64,000 bases of DNA. It comes from CAYZFD01 sp964477735 (GTDB taxonomy: Bacteria; Bacteroidota; Bacteroidia; Flavobacteriales; Flavobacteriaceae). Position 1 is the stretch's first letter; every line of letters starts with the position of its first letter. The notes below the pieces were generated by a model. It saw only the letters and a program-made list of their open reading frames with translations. It searched no databases and was not told the origin of the DNA. Of the stretch, positions 34,949-44,307 are shown in pieces. The DNA is taken from NCBI GenBank assembly GCA_964477735.1, contig CAYZFD010000004.1, positions 7,730 through 71,729 of the forward strand, given 5' to 3'. The position numbers and the translations under genes were made by a program.

Positions 34949-35476
34949 ATGAATCCACTAGCTCCATTTACATTGGCTTTTGTGGGCCTGAAAGAAGGAC
35001 AACATCAGTTCGATTTCAAATTAGATCAAACGTTCTTTGACGCTTTTGAGTATAGCGACTTTAACGAAGCCCTTTTCGATGTGGAGATCACGCTTTTAAA
35101 AAAAGCCACCCACCTCGAAATTGAAATTCAAACTATTGGAACTGTAGGCGTTCATTGTGACCTCACCAATGAACCCTTTAGGCTACCAATAGAAACTAAA
35201 TTTCAATTATTGGTGAAGTTTGGAGACAGCCTTGATGACGACCACGAAGAACTGTTGATTCTTCCTCACGGATCCCATCAGGTGGCCCTAGCACAATATA
35301 TTTATGAAATGATCGTGTTGGCCGTTCCAACTAAACTGATTCATCCTGGAGTTGAAGATGGGAGTCTAAAGTCTGAAATACTTGATAGATTAAAAGAATG
35401 GGACATCAATCGTGAGCATCAAAACGATGACAATACAGATCCTCGTTGGGACTCACTAAAAAAATTATTAAAGTAA
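34949..35476 (+). CDS. DUF177 (YceD) family protein
   Basis: A 175-residue soluble protein of the YceD/DUF177 family, almost always encoded just before rpmF, as here (11 bp). In plants and bacteria members are linked to 23S rRNA accumulation. The start at 34949 (MNPLAPFTLAFVGLKEGQH) is preferred over a TTG at 34928 that would overlap the -7 box. The CDLTNEPF segment takes the place of the CxRCL region of other members. The C-terminus is acidic. Confidence 0.87.
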   Translation: MNPLAPFTLAFVGLKEGQHQFDFKLDQTFFDAFEYSDFNEALFDVEITLLKKATHLEIEIQTIGTVGVHCDLTNEPFRLPIETKFQLLVKFGDSLDDDHEELLILPHGSHQVALAQYIYEMIVLAVPTKLIHPGVEDGSLKSEILDRLKEWDINREHQNDDNTDPRWDSLKKLLK

Positions 35477-35487
35477 AATAAGGAACT

Positions 35488-35685
35488 ATGGCACATCCTA
35501 AGAGAAAAATATCGAAAACTCGTCGTGACAAACGACGCACCCATTACAAAGCAACGGTACCACAGATTGCTACTTGTAAAACCACGGGCGAAACACATTT
35601 ATATCACCGTGCACACTGGCACGAAGGAAAGTTATATTATCGCGGAAAAGTGTTGATTGACAATACAGAGACTGCCGAAGCATAA
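35488..35685 (+). CDS. rpmF: 50S ribosomal protein L32
   Basis: A 65-residue basic ribosomal protein. It begins AHPKRKISKTRRDKRRTHYKA, then carries IATCKTTGETHLYHRAHW; the cysteine pairs of zinc-binding L32 are mostly absent (only one cysteine remains), as in many Bacteroidota. A rho-independent terminator follows 20 bp later. Confidence 0.97.
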   Translation: MAHPKRKISKTRRDKRRTHYKATVPQIATCKTTGETHLYHRAHWHEGKLYYRGKVLIDNTETAEA

Positions 35686-35705
35686 CAGCACACCAATACT
35701 GTATA

Positions 35706-35730
35706 AACTCCCATTTTAGGGAGTTTTTTT
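35706..35730 (+). terminator. Rho-independent terminator after rpmF
   Basis: AACTCCC (35706-35712), a 6-base loop, and GGGAGTT (35719-35725), running into a stretch of Ts to 35730. Confidence 0.85.
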
Positions 35731-35850
35731 ATACCATAAAAACACCTCAAAAGTTAAAAAAATGTTTAGTTTTTGCTCAAAACCAATCATTTTTAGTAAT
35801 TTTCCACCAAATTTAGTTCGTTTTTTAACAGAAGTTAGAAAATACTATTT

Positions 35851-36855
35851 ATGATTAAAACGACTGCTGCCATTACGGCGATCGGTGCCTATGTGCCAGA
35901 ATACACCCTCACCAATCGCGAGCTCGAGTCGCTGGTTGATACCACAGACGAGTGGATTACCACACGAACGGGAATCAAAGAAAGGCACATACTCAAAACA
36001 CCAAACACAGGAACTTCCTACATGGCTACACTTGCTGCCCAACAACTCATCGAAAAGACAAACCTAGACCCAAAGTCCATCGACTTAGTGTTGGTGGCCA
36101 CGGCCACTCCCGACATGCCCGTAGCTGCAACAGCAGCCAAAGTGGCCACAAACATTGGTGCGGTCAACGCTTTTTCTTATGACCTTCAGGCCGCCTGTTC
36201 TGGTTTTTTATTTGGTATGTCAACAGCAGCAGCCTTTATCGAATCGGGGCGCTATAAGAAAGTGTTGCTTATTGGAGCAGATAAAATGTCGTCTATAGTA
36301 GATTACACCGATAGAACCACATGCATCATTTTTGGTGATGGCGCTGGAGCAGCGCTGTTCGAGCCCAATGATGAAGGGCTAGGATTTCAGGACGAATATT
36401 TGCGTTCCGACGGCGAAGGCCAAGAGTTTTTAGGCATTAAGGCCGGAGGCTCAATACTTCCAGCCTCTAGCAGTACGGTTCAAAACAAGCAACATTACAT
36501 ATATCAAGAAGGAAAAACAGTTTTTAAATTTGCTGTTTCCAACATGGCAGATGCTTCTGAGCAAATCATGAAACGCAACAACCTGAGTCATGAAGACATC
36601 ACTTTTTTAGTGCCTCATCAGGCCAACAAACGCATCATAGATGCCACGGCAAACCGCATGGGCTTGTCTTCGGACAAAGTTTTGATGAACATCGAACGAT
36701 ATGGCAACACCACCGCTGCCACACTCCCTTTATTACTCCACGACTATGAGTCGAAACTCAAAAAAGGCGACAAGCTTGTTTTTGCCGCTTTTGGAGGAGG
36801 ATTTACTTGGGGCGCCCTTTACCTAACTTGGGCCTATAACACAACAAAACAATAA
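35851..36855 (+). CDS. fabH: Beta-ketoacyl-ACP synthase III
   Basis: A 334-residue condensing enzyme that starts fatty-acid synthesis by joining an acyl-CoA to malonyl-ACP. The catalytic triad is visible: C116 in AACSGFLFG, H256 in PHQANKR and N286 in RYGNTTAA. Full length. It leads a fabH-accB-accC cluster (8 bp to accB), which couples malonyl-CoA production to initiation. The 165-bp region before it contains the rpmF terminator and A/T-rich sequence, where its promoter should be. Confidence 0.95.
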   Translation: MIKTTAAITAIGAYVPEYTLTNRELESLVDTTDEWITTRTGIKERHILKTPNTGTSYMATLAAQQLIEKTNLDPKSIDLVLVATATPDMPVAATAAKVATNIGAVNAFSYDLQAACSGFLFGMSTAAAFIESGRYKKVLLIGADKMSSIVDYTDRTTCIIFGDGAGAALFEPNDEGLGFQDEYLRSDGEGQEFLGIKAGGSILPASSSTVQNKQHYIYQEGKTVFKFAVSNMADASEQIMKRNNLSHEDITFLVPHQANKRIIDATANRMGLSSDKVLMNIERYGNTTAATLPLLLHDYESKLKKGDKLVFAAFGGGFTWGALYLTWAYNTTKQ

Positions 36856-36863
36856 CCATTATT

Positions 36864-37346
36864 ATGAATCTTAAAGAAATTCAACACCTCATTAAATTTG
36901 TAGCCAAATCTGGCGCAAGTGAAGTTAAACTCGAACTAGAAGATTTTAAAATCACCATCAAAACCACCGCTGATGCTGAGGGTAGAGCTCCCGAAGCTTT
37001 TGTGCAAGCACCTGTTTCTATACCCGTTTCGCCTGCAACCCCCCAAGCAGTTCCAGCAGCTCCAGCGCCATCGTCAGCTGCTGCTCCCGCTTCTGAAGAG
37101 GACCAATACATTACGGTGAAGTCGCCTATCATTGGTACTTTCTACAGAAAACCTTCTCCCGACAAACCCAACTTTGTTGAAGTGGGTCAGGACATAAAAG
37201 AAGGCGATGTGCTTTGTGTAATTGAAGCCATGAAGTTGTTCAACGAAATTGAATCGGAATTAACAGGTAAAATTGTTAAAATTTTAGTCGATGATTCATC
37301 GCCCGTAGAATTCGATCAACCGCTCTTTTTGGTAGATCCTGCGTAA
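36864..37346 (+). CDS. accB: Biotin carboxyl carrier protein of acetyl-CoA carboxylase
   Basis: A 160-residue carrier. The N-terminal helix is followed by an alanine/proline-rich flexible linker (about 46-78), then the biotinyl domain with the biotin-accepting lysine K124 in EAMKLFNEIE. It carries CO2 between biotin carboxylase (AccC, next gene) and the carboxyltransferase (not in this window). Confidence 0.96.
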   Translation: MNLKEIQHLIKFVAKSGASEVKLELEDFKITIKTTADAEGRAPEAFVQAPVSIPVSPATPQAVPAAPAPSSAAAPASEEDQYITVKSPIIGTFYRKPSPDKPNFVEVGQDIKEGDVLCVIEAMKLFNEIESELTGKIVKILVDDSSPVEFDQPLFLVDPA

Positions 37347-37375
37347 TCACCTTCCAAAAACCATAAAATTACATT

Positions 37376-38716
37376 ATGTTTTCAAAAATACTTGTGGCCA
37401 ATAGGGGAGAAATTGCGCTCCGAATTATTCGTACCTGTCGAGAAATGGGTATCAAAACCGTGGCGGTTTACTCTACGGCTGATATTGAAAGTTTGCATGT
37501 AAAGTTTGCCGACGAGGCCGTTTGTATTGGCCCCCCACCCAGTTCAGAATCCTATCTAAAGATTCCAAACATCATTGCAGCCGCTGAAATCACCAATGCC
37601 GATGCCATTCATCCTGGGTATGGATTTTTATCAGAAAACGCTAAGTTTTCAAAAATTTGTGATGAGCACAAAATCAAATTTATTGGCGCTTCTTGCGAAA
37701 TGATCAATAAAATGGGCGACAAAGCCACAGCCAAAGCCACTATGAAGGCTGCTGGCGTACCTACAATTCCAGGTTCTGAAGGAATTTTGAATTCCTTCAA
37801 TGAAGCCAAAACAGTGGCCAAAAAAATTGGTTATCCCGTAATGCTCAAAGCTACCGCTGGTGGTGGTGGTCGTGGGATGCGTGCCGTTTGGAAAGAAGCA
37901 GACCTTCAAAAAGCATGGGATAGTGCACGACAAGAGTCTAAAGCCGCTTTTGGTAACGACGGCATGTATATGGAGAAACTTATAGAAGAACCCCGGCACA
38001 TTGAAATTCAGGTAGTGGGAGACGCTAAAGGAAAGGCCTGTCATTTGTCTGAGCGGGATTGTTCAGTTCAGCGACGTCACCAAAAACTGACCGAAGAAAC
38101 GCCTTCTCCATTCATGACTGACAAACTTCGAAAGAAAATGGGAGAGGCAGCCGTTAAAGCTGCCGAATACATCAAATATGAAGGAGCTGGAACGGTAGAG
38201 TTCTTGGTGGACAAACACCGTAATTTCTATTTTATGGAAATGAACACACGGATTCAGGTTGAACACCCTATCACAGAGCAAGTCATTGATTATGATTTAA
38301 TTTGTGAGCAAATAAAAGTGGCTGCGGGAATTCCAATTTCTGGCGTGAATTACACGCCTAAGTTACATGCCATTGAATGTAGAATTAATGCGGAGGATCC
38401 TTATAATGATTTTCGACCATCACCAGGAAAAATCACCAACTTACACACTCCAGGTGGGCATGGAATTAGGCTTGACACCCATGTTTATAGTGGATATACG
38501 ATTCCGCCAAATTATGATTCCATGATTGCCAAATTGATTACAACAGCGCAAACACGAAAGGAGGCCATTGACAAAATGAAGCGGGCCCTAGATGAGTTTG
38601 TCATTGAAGGCATCAAAACAACCATTCCGTTCCATAGAAAATTGATGGAGCATCCAGATTATGTAGCTGGAAATTATACCACTAAGTTTATGGAAGATTT
38701 TTCGATGGAGGACTAA
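37376..38716 (+). CDS. accC: Biotin carboxylase of acetyl-CoA carboxylase
   Basis: A 446-residue ATP-grasp enzyme that carboxylates the biotin on AccB. Visible are ILVANRGEIALRIIRTCREMG, HPGYGFLSENA, the glycine-rich ATP loop KATAGGGGRGMR, RDCSVQRRHQK and the active-site region MEMNTRIQVEHPITE. Length fits a stand-alone AccC. It ends the cluster and is followed at once by a strong terminator shared with the convergent peptidase gene. Confidence 0.97.
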   Translation: MFSKILVANRGEIALRIIRTCREMGIKTVAVYSTADIESLHVKFADEAVCIGPPPSSESYLKIPNIIAAAEITNADAIHPGYGFLSENAKFSKICDEHKIKFIGASCEMINKMGDKATAKATMKAAGVPTIPGSEGILNSFNEAKTVAKKIGYPVMLKATAGGGGRGMRAVWKEADLQKAWDSARQESKAAFGNDGMYMEKLIEEPRHIEIQVVGDAKGKACHLSERDCSVQRRHQKLTEETPSPFMTDKLRKKMGEAAVKAAEYIKYEGAGTVEFLVDKHRNFYFMEMNTRIQVEHPITEQVIDYDLICEQIKVAAGIPISGVNYTPKLHAIECRINAEDPYNDFRPSPGKITNLHTPGGHGIRLDTHVYSGYTIPPNYDSMIAKLITTAQTRKEAIDKMKRALDEFVIEGIKTTIPFHRKLMEHPDYVAGNYTTKFMEDFSMED

Positions 38717-38717
38717 A

Positions 38718-38745
38718 AAAACCGCTGAAAAGCGGTTTTCTTTTT
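38718..38745. terminator. Bidirectional terminator between accC and the S9 peptidase
   Basis: AAAACCGCT (38718-38726), a GAAA tetraloop and AGCGGTTTT (38731-38739), with a T-rich tail on the + side and an A-run before it that gives Ts on the - side. It lies between the ends of two convergent genes. Confidence 0.88.
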
Positions 38746-40882
38746 ATCCTTTATTTTTTCCAATTTCTTGAGGCAAGACTTCAAAGCCCATATTGTAGAG
38801 TGTAAACCCAAAGATGTCGGCATATTGTTCTATGGTTTTGCTCACTGGAGTTCCAGCTCCATGCCCTGCATTGGTTTCAATGCGAATGAGCACGGGAGCC
38901 TTTCCCGACTGTTTTTCTTGAAGGTGAGCAGCAAATTTAAAAGAATGTGCTGGAACCACTCTATCATCATGATCCCCGGTTGTCACTAGGGTAGCGGGGT
39001 AGAGTGTACCTGCCTTTACATTGTGTACGGGGGAATAAGCTTTAAGGTATTCAAACATTTCGGGTGATTGATCAGCGGTTCCATAATCATAGGCCCAACC
39101 AGCACCAGCAGTGAACGTGTGATAGCGCAACATGTCTAGAACGCCCACAGCGGGCAAGGCCACTTTCATGAGTTCTGGCCTTTGCGTCATAGTAGCACCC
39201 ACTAAGAGCCCACCATTTGACCCTCCTCTGATCGCCAAAAATTCGGGTGAGGTATATTGCTGTTCAATGAGATATTCAGCGGCAGCAATAAAGTCGTCAA
39301 ATACATTTTGCTTGTTCATTTGGGTACCCGCCAAATGCCATACCTTCCCATACTCTCCCCCGCCTCTTAAATTGGGGACTGCATAAACACCTCCTTGCTC
39401 CATCCAAACAGCATTGGTGATGCTAAAAGAAGGGGTGAGACTAATGTTAAATCCGCCATAACCATAAAGCATGGTGGGGTTTTTCCCATTAAGTTTAAGG
39501 CCTTTTTTATAGGTGATGATCATGGGGACTTTGGTGCCGTCTTTTGAGCTATAAAATACTTGCTTGGATTCGTATTGGCTGGCGTCAAAGTCAATACTAG
39601 GTTGCCAATAAATTTCATATTTCCCCGTTTCTGGATCGAAAAGATATGTGGTGCCTGGAGTGTGGTAATTTGAAAACGAAAAATAAAGCGGATTTTGCGT
39701 GGCCTTACCTCCAAAACCACCTGCACTGCCCACTCCGGGTAGCTCGATTTCGCGGATGCGTTTTCCTTCTAGATTGTATTGGATTACTTTCGAGATGGCA
39801 TCTACCATATATTCTGCAAAAAAATAGCCACTGCCACTGCTTGGGCTGAGCACATGTTCTGTTTGCGGAATCACATCGACCCAATGTTTGGGTGTTGGTT
39901 TTTGGATGGTTGCTTTGACGATACGTTTATTGGGGGCATCAAAGTTTGTGACAAAAAACAAATCATCTCCCTGCGACGTAATGAGGTAGGTGTCAGAGTC
40001 ATAATGATCAACAACGGTTTGAAGCTTGGCTTTGGGGTCATTTAAATCTTGAATAAACAATTTGTTACCCGAAGTTGAAGTGCTGGCACTAATTAACAAA
40101 TAGCGTCCGTCTTCGCTCACCGATCCGCCCACGTAGCGGTGTTTTTTGGATGCCGTGCCGCCATAAATCAGTTGATCGTTTTTTTGAGCACTACCAAGTT
40201 TGTGATAATAGAGTTTGTGCTGATCGGTTTTGGCACTGAGCTCACTTCCTTTAGGCTTATCGTAGGATGCATAATAAAATCCTTCATTTCCTTTCCATGA
40301 AATGCCACTGAACTTCACATCGACTAGGGTGTCTTCAATGATTTCTTTTGTTTCGGCATTCATCACAATAATCTTACGCCAATCGCTACCTCCTTCTGAA
40401 ATCGAATAGGCGGCTAGTTTCCCATTTTTTGAAAAACTAAGACCAGCCAATGAAGTGGTGCCGTCTTCAGAAAACGTGTTAGGATCTAGGAAAACTTCTG
40501 GATCTTGATTTTCTTTTCTTCGATAAACGACATACTGGTTTTGCAAACCATCGTTTTTATAGAAATAAGTGTAGCCACCCTCCTCAAAAGGGGCAGAAAG
40601 TTTTTCGTAATTCCAGAGGGTTTCGAGTCTTGATTTAAGCGATTCTCTGAATGGAATCTGATCTAAATACCCAAAAGTGACTTCATTTTGACGACTCACC
40701 CAATCTTCGGTTTCCTCTGATCGATCGTCTTCTAACCAACGATAGGGGTCGGCAACTTCAATATTGTGATACACATCGACCACAGCATCTTTTTTGGTTT
40801 CAGGATAGGTCATTTGAGTTGAATTGTGTTGGCAGGCTAAAAATAGCATAGCAACCAGTGTAGATAACAAAGTAGTTTTCAT
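38744..40882 (-). CDS. Prolyl oligopeptidase family (S9) lipoprotein
   Basis: A 712-residue serine peptidase. The lipoprotein signal ends LFLAC (C17), placing it in the periplasm or at a membrane face. After YPETKKDAVVDVYHN...DPYRWLED comes a beta-propeller (about 75-420), then an alpha/beta-hydrolase domain with S555 (GGSNGG), D640 (DHDDRV) and H674 (AGHGAG). This is the arrangement of prolyl endopeptidases, which cut short peptides after proline. Full length; active-site residues intact. It is monocistronic, ending at a shared terminator. Confidence 0.94.
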   Translation of the reverse strand: MKTTLLSTLVAMLFLACQHNSTQMTYPETKKDAVVDVYHNIEVADPYRWLEDDRSEETEDWVSRQNEVTFGYLDQIPFRESLKSRLETLWNYEKLSAPFEEGGYTYFYKNDGLQNQYVVYRRKENQDPEVFLDPNTFSEDGTTSLAGLSFSKNGKLAAYSISEGGSDWRKIIVMNAETKEIIEDTLVDVKFSGISWKGNEGFYYASYDKPKGSELSAKTDQHKLYYHKLGSAQKNDQLIYGGTASKKHRYVGGSVSEDGRYLLISASTSTSGNKLFIQDLNDPKAKLQTVVDHYDSDTYLITSQGDDLFFVTNFDAPNKRIVKATIQKPTPKHWVDVIPQTEHVLSPSSGSGYFFAEYMVDAISKVIQYNLEGKRIREIELPGVGSAGGFGGKATQNPLYFSFSNYHTPGTTYLFDPETGKYEIYWQPSIDFDASQYESKQVFYSSKDGTKVPMIITYKKGLKLNGKNPTMLYGYGGFNISLTPSFSITNAVWMEQGGVYAVPNLRGGGEYGKVWHLAGTQMNKQNVFDDFIAAAEYLIEQQYTSPEFLAIRGGSNGGLLVGATMTQRPELMKVALPAVGVLDMLRYHTFTAGAGWAYDYGTADQSPEMFEYLKAYSPVHNVKAGTLYPATLVTTGDHDDRVVPAHSFKFAAHLQEKQSGKAPVLIRIETNAGHGAGTPVSKTIEQYADIFGFTLYNMGFEVLPQEIGKNKG

Positions 40883-40949
40883 GCGAATACAATTTAGAAA
40901 CAGCTGTGAAGTTACTAAAAAGTTTCGTCCTCAAAAAATTAGAATTAAC

Positions 40950-41939
40950 CTAAACCAGTCCTTTATGTAATAGGTATTCAGCGATTTGAACTGTGTTGGT
41001 GGCAGCTCCTTTGCGCAAATTGTCTGCAACGATCCACATGTTGAGTCCGTTTTCTTGAGATTCATCTCTTCGAATTCTACCTACCAAAACTTCATCTTTT
41101 CCATGCGCAAAAAGTGGCATAGGATAAATGCCATTTTTGGGGTCATCTTGAACCTCAACCCCTGGTGTTGCTTCGAGTAAGGCGCGAACCTTTTCTAAGG
41201 TAAAAGCTTGGTTAAAAGTGAGGTTAACAGCTTCGCTATGACCACCCACAACAGGGATTCTAATGGCTGTGGCGGTCACGTTTACACTGTCGTCTTGTAG
41301 AATCTTTTTGGTCTCCCTAACCAGTTTCATTTCTTCCTTTGTGTATCCATTTTCTTCAAAAACATCACACTGAGGCAAGGCATTTCGATGAATGGGGTAG
41401 GGATAGGCTTTTTCGCCCTCTATACCTTGGTATTCGTTTTCTAACTGCTGGACGGCTTTTACGCCAGTTCCTGTAATGGACTGGTAGGTAGATACAACCA
41501 CCCTTTTGATACCAAAAGCCTTATGAAGTGGCGCCAAGGCCATTACCATTTGGATGGTAGAGCAGTTGGGGTTGGCAATGATTTTATCCTCTTTAGTGAG
41601 CAAGTTCGCATTGATTTCGGGAACTATCAATTTTTTTGAAGCATCCATTCTCCATGCCGACGAATTGTCGATGACTGTGGTCCCTACGGCAGCAAATTTG
41701 GGTGCCCATTCGAGCGAGGTTCCGCCACCGGCCGAAAACAAAGCCACGTTGGGGCGTGCTGCAACAGCAGCCTCTAAACCAATAACCTCGTATGTTTTGC
41801 CCTGAAAGTCAATCTTTTTACCCACTGATCTTTCTGAAGCCACCAACATCAACTCAGTGATAGGAAGCGAGCGTTCTGCCAAAACATCTAGCATGACCTG
41901 ACCGACCATTCCTGTGGCTCCAACAACTGCTAATTTCAT
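40950..41939 (-). CDS. asd: Aspartate-semialdehyde dehydrogenase
   Basis: A 329-residue enzyme that reduces aspartyl phosphate to aspartate semialdehyde, the branch point to lysine, diaminopimelate, methionine and threonine. The NADP-binding motif is VVGATGMVGQ, the catalytic cysteine C126 lies in NPNCSTIQ, and the substrate region includes RIPVVGGHSEAV. Normal length. It is downstream of mscL, alr and tdk on the same strand, but separated from mscL by 87 bp. Confidence 0.96.
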   Translation of the reverse strand: MKLAVVGATGMVGQVMLDVLAERSLPITELMLVASERSVGKKIDFQGKTYEVIGLEAAVAARPNVALFSAGGGTSLEWAPKFAAVGTTVIDNSSAWRMDASKKLIVPEINANLLTKEDKIIANPNCSTIQMVMALAPLHKAFGIKRVVVSTYQSITGTGVKAVQQLENEYQGIEGEKAYPYPIHRNALPQCDVFEENGYTKEEMKLVRETKKILQDDSVNVTATAIRIPVVGGHSEAVNLTFNQAFTLEKVRALLEATPGVEVQDDPKNGIYPMPLFAHGKDEVLVGRIRRDESQENGLNMWIVADNLRKGAATNTVQIAEYLLHKGLV

Positions 41940-42026
41940 AGTGTTTTATTTTAAGGGCACAAATGTAGTTATTCGGGATGGGTTGACAAGAATAAACCTA
42001 GGATATATCAAAAATATAACAAAAAG

Positions 42027-42437
42027 TTATTTTTTTAACAAATCGCGTATTTCTTTCAGCAGCTCTTCTTGGGTTGGTTTGGCAGGTGGGGGCGGTGTGA
42101 CTTCTTTCTTTTTGGATTTTTCGTAGGCCCGTAGGAGTATAAAAATAGCAAATCCAATGATGACAAAATCAACAACTGTTTGAATAAAAGCGCCATAACC
42201 GATAGCCACTTCGTTTTGCAAAACCTCACCAGCTTCGTTTTGAGTGGCCTCGATGAGCACCCATTGGAGTTCATTAAAGTTTACTTTTCCCAGCAACAGG
42301 CCAATGGGGGGCATCAAGACTTGTTTGGTAAAGGCCGTGACGATTTTGCCAAAGGCTGCACCAATTACAACAGCCACAGATAAGTGAACAATATCTCCTT
42401 TTAGAAGGAATTTTTTAAAATCATGAAAGAAACCCAT
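42027..42437 (-). CDS. mscL: Large-conductance mechanosensitive channel
   Basis: A 136-residue pentameric channel that releases solutes on osmotic downshock. The N-terminal helix and TM1 (FKKFLLKGDIVHLSVAVVIGAAFGKIVTAF) are strongly conserved. TM2 is VVDFVIIGFAIFILLRA, followed by a basic/proline tail and the C-terminal helix bundle (LLKEIRDLLKK). It sits between asd and alr. Confidence 0.95.
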   Translation of the reverse strand: MGFFHDFKKFLLKGDIVHLSVAVVIGAAFGKIVTAFTKQVLMPPIGLLLGKVNFNELQWVLIEATQNEAGEVLQNEVAIGYGAFIQTVVDFVIIGFAIFILLRAYEKSKKKEVTPPPPAKPTQEELLKEIRDLLKK

Positions 42438-42485
42438 AGTGTTAGATTTTAGGGATTAGGAAAGATTAAAAATAATAAAAAAAAT

Positions 42486-43577
42486 TCAGCAATCTATAAC
42501 CACCCTTTTTATTCGCGCTGCTAAGGCTGTGAGTATTTCGTAAGAAATAGTGCTGGCTTGTTTTGCAAACTGTTGTGCACCCTTTGCAGGACTTTCTCCA
42601 AAAACGACTACTTCGTCTCCTTCTTCACATTGAATTTCTGTGACATCAACCATCACCATATCCATGCAAACATTGCCAAGTATGGGTGCTTGTTGGCCTT
42701 TAATCCAAACAGTTCCTACACCTTTTCCATAGCGCCGGCTTAGGCCGTCTGCATGCCCTATGGGCAAGGTAGCAACCCGAGTATGTGTTGTGGCCACGAA
42801 TCCTTTATTATAGCCAACACTATCGCCTGTTTTGAGCTGATGAATTTGAGAAATCAAAGTTTTTACGCAGACCACAGGCTTCAATTGCTGGTCGATTTTT
42901 GGATCATTTCCATAGCCATATAAGCCTATCCCCGAGCGCACCATATCATATTGAGCTTCGGGATAATTGAGAATTCCAGAGCTGTTGAGGAGGTGCCTAA
43001 AAGCAGTTTTTGGAAAAAGTTTTTGAAGAGTGTCAAAAGTTTGAATTTGTTTTTGCATAAACGCTCTTTCCTTTAGATCTTCTGTTGCGGCCAAGTGCGA
43101 AAAAACGGATTTGATGTTGAGGGGGGCTTTAGAAATTTGCGCCAATAGATTTGGAATTTCATCGGGATTGAAGCCGAGCCTGTTAAGTCCTGTATTGATT
43201 TTGACATGTATGGGGAAAGGCTCGTCTAATGGTGTAAGTTTGAAAACAGCCTCTAGCAATCTTTTGGAATAAATGGCTGGTTCGAGCCGATTTTCAAAGG
43301 CCAACTCCAATTGTGAAATTTGTGGATGAAGCACTAAGATAGGTGTTTTAATACCTGCATTTCGCAAGATAATTCCTTCAGATACAAAAGCAACTGCAAA
43401 ATAATCGACCCCTTCTTTTTCTAAACATTGCGTCACGGCTATGGCATCACTTCCATAAGCCACAGCTTTCACAACCGCCATGATGCGGGTTTTTGGGCGA
43501 ATTTTTGATCTAAAAAAGGCCAAGTTGTGTTTGAGATGGCCTAGCCGAATCTCAACAGTTGTTTCTGTTGTTTTCAA
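42486..43577 (-). CDS. alr: Alanine racemase
   Basis: A 363-residue PLP enzyme that makes D-alanine for peptidoglycan. The PLP lysine is K37 in AVVKAVAYG (the usual consensus is VKADAYG), and the second catalytic base is Y256 in VGYNKGF. C-terminal barrel motifs include GHADGLSRRYG and CMDMVMVDVT. The start overlaps the stop of tdk by 4 bp, so the two are cotranscribed. Confidence 0.95.
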   Translation of the reverse strand: MKTTETTVEIRLGHLKHNLAFFRSKIRPKTRIMAVVKAVAYGSDAIAVTQCLEKEGVDYFAVAFVSEGIILRNAGIKTPILVLHPQISQLELAFENRLEPAIYSKRLLEAVFKLTPLDEPFPIHVKINTGLNRLGFNPDEIPNLLAQISKAPLNIKSVFSHLAATEDLKERAFMQKQIQTFDTLQKLFPKTAFRHLLNSSGILNYPEAQYDMVRSGIGLYGYGNDPKIDQQLKPVVCVKTLISQIHQLKTGDSVGYNKGFVATTHTRVATLPIGHADGLSRRYGKGVGTVWIKGQQAPILGNVCMDMVMVDVTEIQCEEGDEVVVFGESPAKGAQQFAKQASTISYEILTALAARIKRVVIDC

Positions 43578-44221
43578 CGATTCTTCTTTTTGGAATGGCC
43601 AGTGACTTCCTCGGCCGATTGAACAGGGATTTCGCGAACCCTTTCTTTAAGCATAGCCTTATAAAAAGCCGCCCTGCTAAGGGGTTCATATTCTTCGGTT
43701 TCGCCCAACATTACTAGGGCATCATTTTCGGATTTTCTAAAACTATATTGAGCCAAATTTCCTGTTCGGGTGCAGATGGCATGTACTTTGGTTACATATT
43801 CTGCAGTGGCCATGAGCGCAGGCATAGGACCAAATGGATTCCCTTTAAAATCCATATCCAAGCCTGCTACAATTACACGAATGCCTTTGTTGGCCAAATC
43901 ATTGCACACACTCACAATTTCGTTATCAAAAAACTGTGCTTCATCTATACCCACCACATCACAGTTGTCGGCCAATATTCGAATGTTGGCCGCTGCTGGC
44001 ACTGGGGTGGATAGGATTTCGTTTTCATCATGAGACACTACTTTGTCGTCCTCATAGCGCGTATCGATGCTAGGTTTAAAAATTTCAACTTTTTGTTTGG
44101 CAAATTTTGCGCGTTTCAAACGGCGAATCAATTCTTCAGTTTTTCCTGAAAACATTGAACCACAGATCACTTCGATCCATCCAAATTGCTCTTTTTGATT
44201 GACTGTATTTTCAAGAAACAT
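43574..44221 (-). CDS. tdk: Thymidine kinase
   Basis: A 215-residue TK1-like kinase for thymidine salvage. The P-loop is GSMFSGKT (21-28), the catalytic base is E94 in GIDEAQFF, and the lasso region contains LGETEEYEPLSRAAF. The structural zinc site is mostly gone: of the four usual cysteines only C150 remains, with T153, S182 and A185 at the other positions. I chose the ATG at 44221 (MFLENTVNQKEQFG); a longer frame to 44326 would overlap the divergent gene. Confidence 0.94.
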   Translation of the reverse strand: MFLENTVNQKEQFGWIEVICGSMFSGKTEELIRRLKRAKFAKQKVEIFKPSIDTRYEDDKVVSHDENEILSTPVPAAANIRILADNCDVVGIDEAQFFDNEIVSVCNDLANKGIRVIVAGLDMDFKGNPFGPMPALMATAEYVTKVHAICTRTGNLAQYSFRKSENDALVMLGETEEYEPLSRAAFYKAMLKERVREIPVQSAEEVTGHSKKKNR

Positions 44222-44307
44222 TTCGTACTTTTCAAGTCCTAAAACCTTTCGGTTGTTCGTGCAGCATAAAGGTCTAACAATTTTGTGTAATGACAAAAAA
44301 CAAGTGA

